A program made the position numbers and the translations under genes. Below are positions 1 through 10,454 of a stretch of DNA of 64,000 bases, piece by piece. Under the pieces are notes generated by a model, which saw only the letters and a program-made list of their open reading frames with translations, made no database searches and had not been told where the DNA came from. This DNA is from Iris pallida (lineage: Eukaryota; Streptophyta; Magnoliopsida; Asparagales; Iridaceae): positions 21,587,938 through 21,651,937 of the forward strand of contig JANAVB010031417.1 in assembly GCA_029216955.1 (NCBI GenBank), written 5' to 3'. Every line of letters begins with the position of its first letter. Within the stretch, counting starts at the first letter, position 1.

Positions 1-1226
1 AAACTTCTTTACCCTATATGAAAATTTCTTATAGATTTATTGTTGTTATGTTTACATCAACCTTCAGGTTTAGGTTTGTTGACATCTCGGTTCATGGCTA
101 TACCCCTCAAATTGTTTACACTTGATTAAGCTTGGGTAAAGCTATGCAAGTTGATTTGCTATGTAGAATGTGTTCAGCTTTTACTTCTCTTTTTAGTTTT
201 CACTATTTCCTGCAGGTCAAATCTGAATGTAGTAGGACATTAAGTTTGCCTGTATATATATATAATTGTTTTTTTAATATCTGGGTATGACAGTTTAGAA
301 ATAATTTTAATAACTGGGTTGAGATTCAAAGTATGGTATCAAATCAGATAATGGAGAATAGTAATGTAAAACATGTACATCGTTTGTTTCCTCAAAAATA
401 ACTTGAGTATATGTATGCTGATGTAGTTTGAAATTATTTTACAAGATATGGCTTGAACAAACTGATTAAGCAGAGATAGGCTTGTCGAACATTAATGTAG
501 CTTAATCAAGGAAGCTCAAGCTGCAGTATTGGCCAACAAACCAAGGTTGGACATTGCCATGTTAGATTCGAGTTCAAGCAAATTAGGATAAATATTAGAT
601 GAAGCTTGAACAAGTCAATTTCTTTGTTTCTTACCTAGTTATATCCTTTTTGTTATATATGCTTCATTATCACCTTTAGTATAGCAATTTTCTTGAGTTC
701 TGAGTTGCCATTGTTTATGCATTTACAGATTACTTCAACAAAGTAACATTGACTTTAAACTGCCTTTACGAAATTTAGGTTCTCTTCTCGAGGTGGCTTG
801 TCCTTGGGCCTCGCCCGTGATTGTCATACTAGAATTGTTCTGACTGAAAACCTTGTTTCGACTTGTTTATGACACATGTTAGATAGATCCCAAGTAACAA
901 ACTGAAGTTTCTCGTATGGGAAGGAAATTTTATGTGAAATATCTTATATTATGTTCTATTGAAGATTTGAAGCATCATAAGACTGGTTATTACCTGTGTT
1001 TGAAATGATAGAGTTACGAGAGAGGAGAGACTCCAAATATATTAATGAGATTGTTCCAAGGAAAGGTAAATTGGTAAATGGGAACATATCGAGAACAAAT
1101 GATGATCGTTGAATTGGTTCATGATTTTGAAACTTGGATAAGTTGCATGTCAGCCTTTACGAATTGTGCAAGTACTATAGCATGGCTATGATATTGCGAA
1201 GAGACAAAACTACTACATAGGAGCGG
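1..1226. other. AT-rich flank left of the copia nest, no recognised gene
   Basis: This 1.2 kb stretch lies outside the copia element. It is AT-rich with many stops in all frames, and I see no conserved protein motif, tRNA or LTR end in it. A pyrimidine-rich run ending in CTGCAG near 205-215 resembles an intron acceptor, but no exon can be followed from it. It is the left half of the locus into which C1 inserted; the right half resumes at 46333. Confidence 0.5.
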
Positions 1227-1231
1227 TACAA
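1227..1231. repeat. Target site duplication TACAA (left) of copia C1
   Basis: TACAA lies directly left of the first base of the C1 5' LTR. The same five bases follow the last base of its 3' LTR at 46328-46332. A perfect 5-bp duplication around TG...CA ends 45 kb apart shows that both LTRs belong to one insertion. Confidence 0.9.
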
Positions 1232-1352
1232 TGTTGAGAACTAATAAGGGATTTAGTCCCACATTGGAAAATGTAATATGAAGAGGAGCTAGACTCCCTA
1301 TAAGTAGTGGAGTAGTCCATCAATAAAAAATATACAACAATTATTCTCTACA
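1232..1352 (+). repeat. C1 5' LTR (121 bp)
   Basis: Begins TGTTGAGAA and ends TTCTCTACA; the partner is at 46207-46327. Despite its small size it holds a TATA-like TATAAG at 1299-1304 and an AATAAA signal at 1322-1327, so promoter and polyadenylation signals are packed within about 30 bp. The copies differ at three sites, all A/G or C/T changes. Confidence 0.92.
1299..1304 (+). promoter_or_regulatory. Likely TATA box of the C1 5' LTR
   Basis: TATAAG within the LTR, about 20 bp upstream of AATAAA. Position and context fit the promoter of a very short copia LTR; the same motif is in the 3' LTR. The start site itself is inferred. Confidence 0.55.
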
Positions 1353-1364
1353 TGGTATCAGAGC
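1353..1364 (+). other. C1 primer-binding site (tRNA-iMet type)
   Basis: TGGTATCAGAGC follows the 5' LTR with no spacer. This is the classic plant copia PBS, complementary to the 3' end of initiator methionine tRNA, where minus-strand DNA synthesis starts. Confidence 0.93.
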
Positions 1365-1941
1365 CATAACCACACAAAAAAAAATTCTCACCCCTTCCCC
1401 AACCCGGCAAACCCCCCTGCTGCCAACCCTCCTCCCCTGCCGACCCCCCTCCTTCCCTCCAGCCCCCTGCCTCCCCCCCCCCCGACGCCTCCCCCCTGCC
1501 GCCGACCGCCCTTCCTCCGGACGCCCCCCTGCCTCCTGCCCCCCGACGCCCACCCCTGCCGACCCCCCCCCCGACGCCTCCCCTCCCTCTTCCGCCCCAC
1601 TGTTGTCGAACCCCCCCTTTTTCTCTCTAAAAAAAACCCTAATTTGGGAGAGAGATTATGTGGGCGGTTATTCACAGACGGATGGCTGTCAAATACTTTA
1701 TTTGCACCTTCTGTTCCTAGATTTCGCCCTCCGAAATTACAAATACTTTATTTGTTTTCCGTTCTCGATCTGCAAATTAGGATCTACATGCACGCGCCGG
1801 TGTTGGCCATGTTAATAGCGCATTCATAAGGTCTCTGTTGAAGACTTTACATAAAGACGACGACGACGGAGTCGACGAAGACGAAAATGACGACGAAGCC
1901 GACGAAGACGACGCCGACAACGATTCACAGTTGATGACACC
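1365..1941 (+). other. C1 leader: C-rich tract and GAC-repeat stretch
   Basis: The untranslated leader between PBS and gag. From about 1388 to 1615 it is extremely C-rich on the + strand, with imperfect repeats around a CCTGCCGACCCCC-like core and long C runs. At 1690-1790 a roughly 52-bp unit starting AAATACTTTATTTG is imperfectly doubled. At 1857-1923 the sequence is mostly GAC/GAA triplets, which would read as an acidic run in a frame that is not the gag frame and has no ATG before it. Long Gly/Arg-rich frames opposite the C-tract are composition artefacts. Confidence 0.7.
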
Positions 1942-3306
1942 ATGGATTCGATCAGTGGTAAACTGACAGCAGAAGAGATGAAGGCCTTGGTTGATGATAT
2001 TTTATCAAAGAGATTAACCGAGGCAACCCCACGTGTGATCCATACTGATGTGGATCTGTCACCCTACAAAATGGGGAAGCTGGACAAACTGGAGACGAAG
2101 TTGGAAGGAACGTCCAACTACTTAAAAGGGTCACGGCAGGCCATGCGGATACTGAAAGGACGTGGCTTGGTTGGCAACGTCAATGGCCAAACCAAGGCGC
2201 CAGATGATCCCTGCTCAAAGGAGTTTATTATTTGGGACATTGTCAACAATGTTGTGGCTGGATGGTTGACAGCCTCCATGACCGACCAGGTGTCGGGCAA
2301 TGTAGAGGCGATGGATGCTGCTGCTGATATATGGCGGACTTTGAAGGATATGTACTCAGGCTCAGGCAATCCTATTCGGGTCTTCCAACTGCAGGATGAA
2401 CTTGATAGGGTGGCCCAGGACGACCGCACCATCTCTGAGTATGAAGCAATGTTGAAGAAGTACTGGTCTGATCTGGATCACTATGATCCTCTTGGGATGG
2501 AAGATGCCCAAGTCGAACCTGCATTTGCGATTCATTTCCAAAAGTTCTTGAATTATATTTCGCTACAACGGATGATGAAGTTCTTGAAGGGTCTTAACCC
2601 TGTGTTTGAGCATAGAAGGAATGTCCTCCTAGCACAGCCCATACTTCCAACCTTAGAAGAAGCCATAGCTGCCATGGCACAAGAAGAGGCTCGCTTGAAG
2701 TTGATGCCCAACAAGGGCTCTTTCCATGGGGAGCAAGCCGCTGTTGACAAGTCTGCCCTTGCCGCCTTCAATCAGCCTCCCTCTGTGGCTGGTGTTTGCC
2801 ACAACTGTGGTGACTCAGGACATTACATCAGATTTTATCCAAAACCCCTGCAAAGTCAGTCGAGTGATCGTGGACGGGGTCGCGGAGGACGTCGAGGTGG
2901 TAGAGGCGGTTATGCTGGTAGAAGGGGCGTCATCTGCTTTGCCCAAACCAGCACAGGTATTCCTGCGCATGCTCTTGTAGCAGCTGCCCACCAACCAGGT
3001 TGGATTATGGACCCTGGGGCATCTCGCCATGTTACGGGGTCCCGCGGTGAGTTCCGGGACTATACTCACATACCGACGCCGGAGAGCATTCAGACTGCTG
3101 ATGGTAACTCCAGCCCTATCATGGTTAAAGGCACTGTCGCATGCACCCCTTCTCTCACTCTCACCAATGTCTTACATGCTCCGTCTTTTCCTGTCAATCT
3201 TTTTTCTATTAGTGCCATTATTCTAGATCTGAACTGTACTGTTTCCTTTGACATTCCTACGGTGACATTTCAGGAAAAAGAGGACAGGACGACGACTAGG
3301 GACTGA
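1942..3306 (+). pseudogene. C1 gag and protease region
   Basis: Starts at an ATG in good context (CACCATGG). Residues about 75-240 form the UBN2/retrotransposon gag core, with the typical IWDIVNNVV, ADIWRTLKDMYS and FQLQDEL motifs; this is the capsid part. A zinc knuckle follows near residue 286 (CHNCGDSGH), but its last Cys is replaced by Tyr, consistent with TGT to TAT. A basic Arg/Gly-rich stretch follows. The protease site reads MDPGASRH where DSGAS or DTGAS is expected, so the active site is altered. After about 3270 the frame departs from the pol frame (small frameshift) and this frame ends at 3306. Confidence 0.88.
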
Positions 3307-3724
3307 TACATGGCATAAGGGACTTTGGTACTTGGACAGGACTGGACTGGATAAAGTATCGACATCTCTGGTAGCAGACACACCACCGGCAGATTCACGG
3401 CGCAGTGTAGAAGATGAATTGCTACTCCACCACCATCGTGTCGGTCATTCTTCTTTTAAAGTTATTAGTCGCATGTATCCGTCCTTATAACAAAGGGCTG
3501 ATAAGGAGAAGTTATTTTGTCATGCTTGTGAGTTAGGTAAACATACAAGAAGCACGTATGTGAGTTCCGGTAGTAGAAGTTCGGCTGTATTTGATATGAT
3601 ACATTCGGACGTATGGGGTCCTTGTCCTACAACCGGTATTAACGGTTTTCGATGGTTCGTCACTTTTATTGATTGTTATACTCGCGTGACATGGGTGTAC
3701 CTTATGAAGAATAAAAGTGACGTA
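3307..3724 (+). pseudogene. C1 pol: pre-integrase zinc finger and start of integrase
   Basis: Read in the pol frame, this piece gives LWYLDR, then a His-His-Cys-Cys finger (HHRVGH ... CHACELGKH) and the start of the integrase core (HSDVWGP with the first catalytic Asp, then FVTFIDCYTRVTWVY). A TAA at 3488-3490 interrupts it. The frame then runs straight into the C2 insertion; its continuation is at 12198. Homology to copia pol is clear from the motifs, and the piece is not functional. Confidence 0.85.
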
Positions 3725-3729
3725 TTTGA
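3725..3729. repeat. Target site duplication TTTGA of C2 (left)
   Basis: TTTGA precedes C2 and is repeated at 12193-12197 directly after it. Removing C2 and one copy rejoins the integrase reading frame of C1. Confidence 0.92.
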
Positions 3730-4004
3730 TGTAGGAACCCTAGAGGGGGGTGAATAGGGTCAAGCTAACTAATCAAGCACTTAGCACAAGCTAATTGGCA
3801 ATTTAAAAATATAAGTGCAAGAGAAGAAGCAATAACAATACCGACACCCGACATATCCTGGTATCCTCCCTAGAGGCAATTCAGTCCCGGAACTCTCTCC
3901 GGATTTAATCCACTATTTGAGCAAATAGTTACACACAAGTTTGGATCCGAAGAACTCGCCAACTTCTTACACGAGAGCTTTAATCTGAAGGCCTCTTCGA
4001 CTTC

Positions 4005-4109
4005 AATCGAGAGTTTGGATACGAAGACTCCCCAACTTCAACCGAGAGTTTGGATACGAAGACTCTCCAACTTCAACCGAGAGTTTGGATATGAAGACTC
4101 TCCAACTTC
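4005..4109. repeat. Three 35-bp tandem repeats in the C2 LTR
   Basis: Three near-identical units (4005-4039, 4040-4074, 4075-4109) built on GAGAGTTTGGATACGAAGAC. The other LTR has the same three units at 10730-10834. They lie downstream of the TATA box in element orientation, so they would be in the transcribed part of the LTR. Confidence 0.85.
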
Positions 4110-4293
4110 AACCTTTCACAATAGGTTTGATCTCCTTATACAATAAGATGAAGATCTTACTTTTCAACTCAATAACTCTAACACAATTTGTGGATGACAA
4201 ATGAAAGCTTTGTAGAGTTGTTGGTGGATAGGCTTTGGTGGTTTAGAAATTTTTAGGCTCAAAGCATCAACCTTGAATGAAGGGGTTCAAGGC

Positions 4294-4301
4294 TATTTAT
4301 A
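4294..4301 (-). promoter_or_regulatory. TATA box of C2 (3' LTR copy)
   Basis: TATAAATA on the minus strand; the identical motif is at 11019-11026 in the 5' LTR, which would be the active promoter. Spacing from the LTR ends is reasonable for a copia promoter. Function is inferred. Confidence 0.6.
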
Positions 4302-4343
4302 ACCAAAGCTTGAAAAGAAGCCAAAGGTAACTTTTCAGTCACG

Positions 4344-4590
4344 AACCGGCATACCGTCGGTATGATCCGGCATACCGGCGGTATACCGGTCTAGGATTAC
4401 AACGGCTAAAAATATAGCCGTTGGGATCATTAATGGCTGAAAATCCAACCGTTGGAATTTCAACGTTTCGGAAGCGGTATACCGTCGGTATGGACCGGTA
4501 TGCCGTCGGTATGCCGGTTTTGTAAACAGAAACTTTCTGTGAACGAAAATCGGTATACCGTCGGTATACGCCGGTATACCGTCGGTATGT
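4344..4590. repeat. Palindromic ATACCG-N-CGGTAT array in the C2 3' LTR
   Basis: Two clusters (about 4344-4392 and 4472-4590) of the inverted repeat ATACCG-T-CGGTAT and variants, linked by CCGG or ACGCCGG. They lie in U3, upstream of the TATA box in element orientation. The matching array in the other LTR (about 11068-11377) is longer, with about five units where this one has two in its last cluster. Reading frames across it give a periodic RRYTGVY-like peptide that is a repeat artefact. Confidence 0.85.
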
Positions 4591-5404
4591 CGTTTTCTAC
4601 CAAAAATGATCCTGGGCTTATTTCTGCCCTAGCTTTCGATTTTGCCATCCATTTCTTGTGTTTACAATAATTCCTAAGACTCATTACAGACTCCAGATAA
4701 ACTTAGGCAGGTGCAGGCTTCTTCAGAGTCTTGAAATGATGATGGCATGGCTTGGCTTCTTCCTTTGATATGTGCTGGCTTTTTCCCTTGGCGGCAGCTG
4801 TCCAAAGATATCCAGTTTGTAAAAACTGAATACCTTTCGGGGGCTTCGCCCCGAACCTCCGACGAGGGGCGCTACCCCCTCGACCCCCATCCGCTGACCG
4901 GGCAGCGGAACCTCCGATGCGTGGCTCCAGAGATGTCGTCGGGTGGTTCAGAAAAATCTTGTGGGATCCATCGTCTTTGCCCCACCATGATTTTTTCATT
5001 GCATATGTCCACATTGATCTTGCTTATTGCTTTTCTGCATATACATGTTAGACGAACAAAGCAATATACATAGTAGCAACTATGATAGGTTTAATGCACA
5101 TTAGGACAATGCTGAGTTTAAGTATAAGTGCTAAGGCGATAGCATAAATGTTAGTGATATCATAATGATTAAACTTAATTGAATGACCACAATCAAAAAA
5201 CATAGTTTTGATTTTGGCAACCCGATTAAATTTAAGATAGATAAGCTCATATCACTAATATGTAAACTAGTAGGCACATATCACCAAAGGTATAAGTAAG
5301 TAGAAATGCTTTTAGCGATAGTATAAAGATTAGTGATAATGAAGTACTGCTCAACTTAACATATTAACCATAATAAAAAACATGATACAATCATTGGGCC
5401 AACA

Positions 5405-6620
5405 ATCTCCCCTTTTTTTGATTATGGCAAATCGGTTAAGTTTAGTATGAACACAATAGATGCATGTATCACTAATATACAAAAGATATAAACAATGCAT
5501 ACCTTAGATTACTTATAGACACCTACTTAAACTTACTTCTCCCCCTTTAACATGATCAAAAATAGGCTCCCCCGTACTAAGAGATAAAATAAAATCGATC
5601 TTAAGCATAGAAATCAGAGCATAGGGAAGTCATAGACAATCATGGTCAAAATATACTGATGAAAAACAATGGGAGAAGGGTGTAATGACAAGTGTATAAA
5701 GCTACATATCAAATGTAGAGTGCCAAAAGGAAAATAACTTGTCAAAACACAATATAGTTGGTAAAACAAATAAAATTGATAATCAGTCAAAGAATAGTTT
5801 TACCAACTTGAAATCCAAGAAAGAAACTCCAAAACATAATATTATATGAATTAAAACTTCTAGTTTTGGAAGGAAGCGATATACCAATTGAAATAAGGAT
5901 TTCAATCAAAAGCCCATGAGGATTAGATAATTGCAAAGTAATTGATATAACAAAAATACTAAGTGAGATAGTTGAAAGATATAAACTTAATACCAATTGA
6001 ATTATAAGCATGAAACATTGATCAAAAAGCCATTTGAAAGTCAAAATTGTCCACAAATGAATAGTGGAACAAAATAAAGGAATGATCAATGAAAAATAGA
6101 GCAATTGATATAGACTAATCTCACTCTTTGCAAAATCTATATGCTTATCCAAGTACATGCATTTGAACTCAAATACCTTATCATGCTATATGAATACCCT
6201 TTTAGATAAACATGAAGGTAAAGGAGAAAGATACTTGAGAAAGAGAAATTCAGTCGACTTGAATGCTCCCCCTCAAAGTATTACCAATAGAGATAAACAT
6301 GTATTTTAGGTAAGTCCTCAATAAGAAAAGTCAAATCAATTAAAGCATGAAAGAAAAGCCAAAATAACGAAAGCATAATATTCATCAAGATTAGATCTGA
6401 AAGTTAATATTAGCAAGATGACATATTTAACCCATATGAAAGAGAGAGATAAGTTAATAAGGACAATCACATACACTCTCATAAACCCTTCAAAATAAAA
6501 ATATCATGACCTCAATCAAAAAGATATGAAAATGAAGAAAATATGGTTCCATGATAAACTATGTATACGACATATTAGAGGGTATAGATAAATTTAAAAC
6601 AATGTATTTGCTCCCCCTCA
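5405..6620 (-). other. C2 polypurine tract and extra PPT-like tracts
   Basis: On the minus strand a run of seven A then GGGGAGAT abuts the 3' LTR (5405-5421): this is the expected PPT. Further purine tracts of the GAGGGGGAG type occur at about 5539-5548, 5565-5574, 6265-6274 and 6610-6619. Multiple PPTs before the 3' LTR have been described for Sireviruses. The rest of the stretch is AT-rich and non-coding. Confidence 0.7.
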
Positions 6621-9585
6621 AAATATGCGTAACTAGTTTCAAAGCACTTACAGCATCAAAATATATAACTAAAAGATTTGGAGGTAAATCAACTGTGGAT
6701 TTCTCTCCCTTGCTCAATGCATATAAGGCTATAAAATCGTCATAAAATGAACAATGTCATCTTTAGTCAAGAAGAGATATCCAATTAAAACTTACTAAAG
6801 ACTAACGAACAAAAGAATATTCCAATTTAGCACGTATAATCAAAAGATGGCATACTTTAATCTATATATAAGGATCTTATATTTAAATATGATAGATCAA
6901 TGTATGTTATCCTTTGAGAAAATATCATCATGAAAAAGAATAAGGTCAATTAAGAATAATCATGATGATAGACAGAATATAGCTCAAAAATAAAATAAAA
7001 TAATTAAAACTCAAATATCATGTCCATGATTATCTAATTAAAAAAGAATCAACCAATTTATTACTTTACATGGACTAGGTATGTTTCACCATATATGTAC
7101 CCATCAACGGGTAAAATCCAAACCTTGCTAAAGGTAAATAATAAACCATAAAGTTCAAATAGCAAAGGTCCATATGTGGCAATCCATGAGTAGTCAAAGT
7201 AGAGTAATAAATTGGTTTGATAATCACATAATAAGATAATATAGGACTACTCAAACCATTAGGATCTTTTATCAATAAAAATAAACAAATTAAACATGAT
7301 CCAACAAATCTCATAAAGAAAATCCCAAACTCATATTTATGATAAGATCTCAAAAATCAATGAAAAATATGGAAAAGAGTCATTCTCATTTAAATGATTG
7401 CAAATATAATCAAGAAGAGATGTAAATGATAATACGATGAAATTATGACTCAAAAGTGAGAGAAATTTAAGAGATACTTGCTAACGACTAATAAGGAAGG
7501 AGACTTAAAGAAAGGAATCACAAACCTCCAAGAGAAAACAAGATCTTAATCAAGAATTTGTAAAACTAGTTTTAGAGAACAAACATATGTATCTAAAATA
7601 TGATACAAATTGCATTTAGAAGAATCACAGATCTTGTTTATGTAAACTAGCATATCATATATAGATTGAAAAGAAAAACAATAGCTAGATGAGTGAAAGT
7701 GAACCAAATTATATAGCTTAATAATATATCATAAATAAGCAAGCTACATAACCCAAATAAGATTAATGATGGAAGCCATTAACAAGATAAATGTGCTCAT
7801 TAAATCTTAAGTCACTAATACTAAAAATACTTGCTTAAACAAAGAGTTCTCAATAAGTATAATACATTTTGAATGATCAAAATGATTTGTAGACTCTTTA
7901 TTAAGCAAGGATAAGAGTATAAGATAACAAAATAAAAAGAATAAGACTCTTATCAAGTATAGGCCAAAAGAGATATACATGTAAACACAAATAAAATAAA
8001 TCTCTTTGCCAAGTATAGAGATTAATCCAAGATAATAAAATAATGGATCGATCTAGAGAATGCAAGATATTATAGCCATTATGAAATAAGTGTATTCTCT
8101 AGAAATGAAAAATCTCAACACAAAAGCTCAAACCATAGTAGCTAAAATCATAAGAAATATTATGTAACAATTACAAGTATTCTTATGTGCTACAAAAAAC
8201 ATTTGGGCAATAATAATTCAAAAAAAGCATAAATCCAAGGAATGAGCAAGGAAAGATCATTAAGATCAAGAAGGCTATAAATGTGCTAAAGATATCAAGA
8301 AACATATTTTACGAAAATGCTTTCATAGTGCACAATAGGAGTTTATAGAAGATATATATTTTGAAAATGTGCACTAAAAACGAGGTAAGTATAAAAAACA
8401 AGATAAAGCACAAAACCATGTGATTCTTAAAAGAACTTCCTTAATTAGTCATGAGCAAGACATTAATAAACATTTTCTCTCAACATCCTAACTTAAATAT
8501 ATGAAACTATATATATCACGAATAGGCATACATGAAAAGATCAAAAATCAATTAAGAACATGTATCCATAATGCCAACCAAAAAGTCAAGAAGATATCAT
8601 CAAAAGAAGACTTTAAGGAAGAAGCTAATTGATTCAAGAAGAACAAACTTGGTCAAAGGAATCAATAGCTAAGGTATGAGATAAGTACAAGTTTGAAAGT
8701 AACAAGTATATTTAAATACTCTTCATGTCAATATAAAACTTTCGCTTAACTCATATGCCCAAATAAAGATATTTATACAAAAAAAATATCAACATAAGAA
8801 ATACATGATCTACATGTAAATAGAAATTTTAATGAATATAGTCATGTATCCTTAATGAATGTTTGAAAAACTATCGCAAATTCAAAGCACATATAAATAA
8901 GCTTTATTAGGCAAAAACATAATTGATTCATAAAAGGTTTAATCAAAATAAAATATGAGAATCAATAATAGATATATTATGTAAGCACAAGGTTAAAATG
9001 GAAGTATAAGTGTATACTTGTCAAGTTATAAGAAGCTTGTGCTAAACATATATATTCACAAATACCGATTTAAAGTAAATAATACATATAAAGGAGAAAT
9101 CGGTAAGAAGTAACTATTTCAAAAACTTTAAAGACAGAGAGTTAAAATCATATTAACTCAAATCAAAATCAAGCTCCTATGGACTAGAGTGATATGCATG
9201 CTTCATAATAAAGAGATTAAGAATAACAAGCATGCATAAATCAAATATGTTACACTTAATAGAAAATGAGTGATAAACTACATAGTGTGAACTAATCATT
9301 TAAGCCGAGTAACTAGTCATGCTAGCGTAAAAGAATTAATAAGAAAATTAACTAAGCACGCTAGTATTGTATCTCACATTGATTTATATAGAAGGCAACT
9401 GAAGGATATCAATGTGAGCTAGTAGCAAGACATCAAGAGAAACATGCTAGATTCTACAAATATAAACAATTTAAAGAGAAACGATTAGCATGTTACCAAA
9501 GTGGCTCTAGTGGCCACACTTGTGTTGATGCAATTGCTTAAAAGATGACCTTTGAGCTTTGCAACCACCAACACGCTCCTCAGTG
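6621..9585. other. C2 interior, AT-rich and non-coding
   Basis: About 3 kb rich in AATAAG, TCATAAT and ATAGAT-like words, with stops in all frames. I find no protease, integrase or RT motif on either strand. In an autonomous copia this space would hold pol, so C2 is a large non-autonomous derivative. Its origin is not recognisable. Confidence 0.65.
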
Positions 9586-10449
9586 CTATGTCCCGATACA
9601 AGAAGCTTTACCTACAACATTAGATGAAGACTTTGGTATCCAAATAAACTTGGATCCACATTTATTAGCTTTAGGGACCCATATAGCACTTACTCTAGCA
9701 TTGGTAGTGAAGGTCCTACGAATAGGGCATGTAAAGCTCATGTGTCCAATACGAGAGCAATAGAAGCATCTAATGCTAGTGTGTGCACATGTATCAGAAT
9801 GAGCATGGTTATGAACATGTGACATACTAGAATGATGAATGTCTCTAGAGTGAGCATGTATAGATTTGGTCTTAAGAATATCATGTTCTAATATCAAATC
9901 ATCATGCATACAAGTAAAAGAATCAAATTTAACATTTAAAGCATTATTCTTTTTTTCAAATAAAATAATTCTAGAAATAAAATCATCATTTTGTTTCTTT
10001 AAAGAGTCAATAGAAGAATCATGCAAATGATTTAGCTCATGAGTTTGCCTCTTTAGATCTTCTATTGATGAGGAAAGAGATTTGATTTTCAAAATTAAAG
10101 TCTCATTCAAACTCTTTAAAGAAACACAAGATGAGTTTTGAGAATCAAGTCTAGATAATAAAATATTGTTTTCATTTCTCAAAAACTCATTTGCTTCTTC
10201 TAAATGAATAACCTTTTCAGAAAGTTCTTTATTTGTAGAATGAAGGTTGTCAAGAATCTCTAAGGATTGTTTAGCTATGGCTTTCCACTTAGAGCATTTC
10301 TTGCATTTAGAAGAAACATGATTGTCTATGCTACTAGAAGTAAAACTCTTTTTATCGGAGGAGGAGTAGGAGGAATACGATGCGATAGAAAAATAACAAG
10401 AATCTACTCTAAGGATGTTAAGCCTAACAATAGAGTCCTTGCTCTGATA
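9586..10449 (-). pseudogene. C2 gag, C-terminal part
   Basis: An open minus-strand frame of nearly 290 codons that begins inside the PBS and has no convincing ATG. The first part has a CKKCSKW motif, then a long predicted coiled coil full of Leu, Glu, Lys and Asn, then a His-rich stretch, a complete CCHC zinc knuckle (CFYCSRIGHMSFTC) and WVPK/WIPK repeats typical of copia gag tails. The capsid (UBN2) part is missing. It may be expressed by read-through or be a relic. The nucleocapsid identity is clear. Confidence 0.75.
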
Positions 10450-10452
10450 CCA
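10441..10452 (-). other. C2 primer-binding site (tRNA-iMet type)
   Basis: The minus strand reads TGGTATCAGAGC two bases after the end of the 5' LTR. This fixes the orientation of C2 opposite to its host C1. Confidence 0.92.
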
Positions 10453-10454
10453 AT

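Larger units (their letters stand above)
3730..5404 (-). repeat. C2 3' LTR
   Basis: On the minus strand it starts TGTTGGCCCAATGATTG and ends GGTTCCTACA. It contains a TATAAATA box (minus, 4294-4301), three 35-bp tandem units (4005-4109), a palindrome array (about 4344-4590) and a GC hairpin GGGGC-TTC-GCCCC at 4840-4852 followed by a second GGGGCGC/CCCCTCG inverted stretch. It differs from its partner mainly by palindrome-array copy number. Confidence 0.9.

Noticed and set aside
1388..1675. Gly/Arg-rich minus-strand frames of 70-95 codons
   Set aside because: They lie opposite the C-rich leader of C1; composition alone keeps them open.
5787..7353. Minus-strand frames of 90-123 codons in the C2 interior
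   Set aside because: Low-complexity AT-rich translations without copia motifs; not supported as genes.
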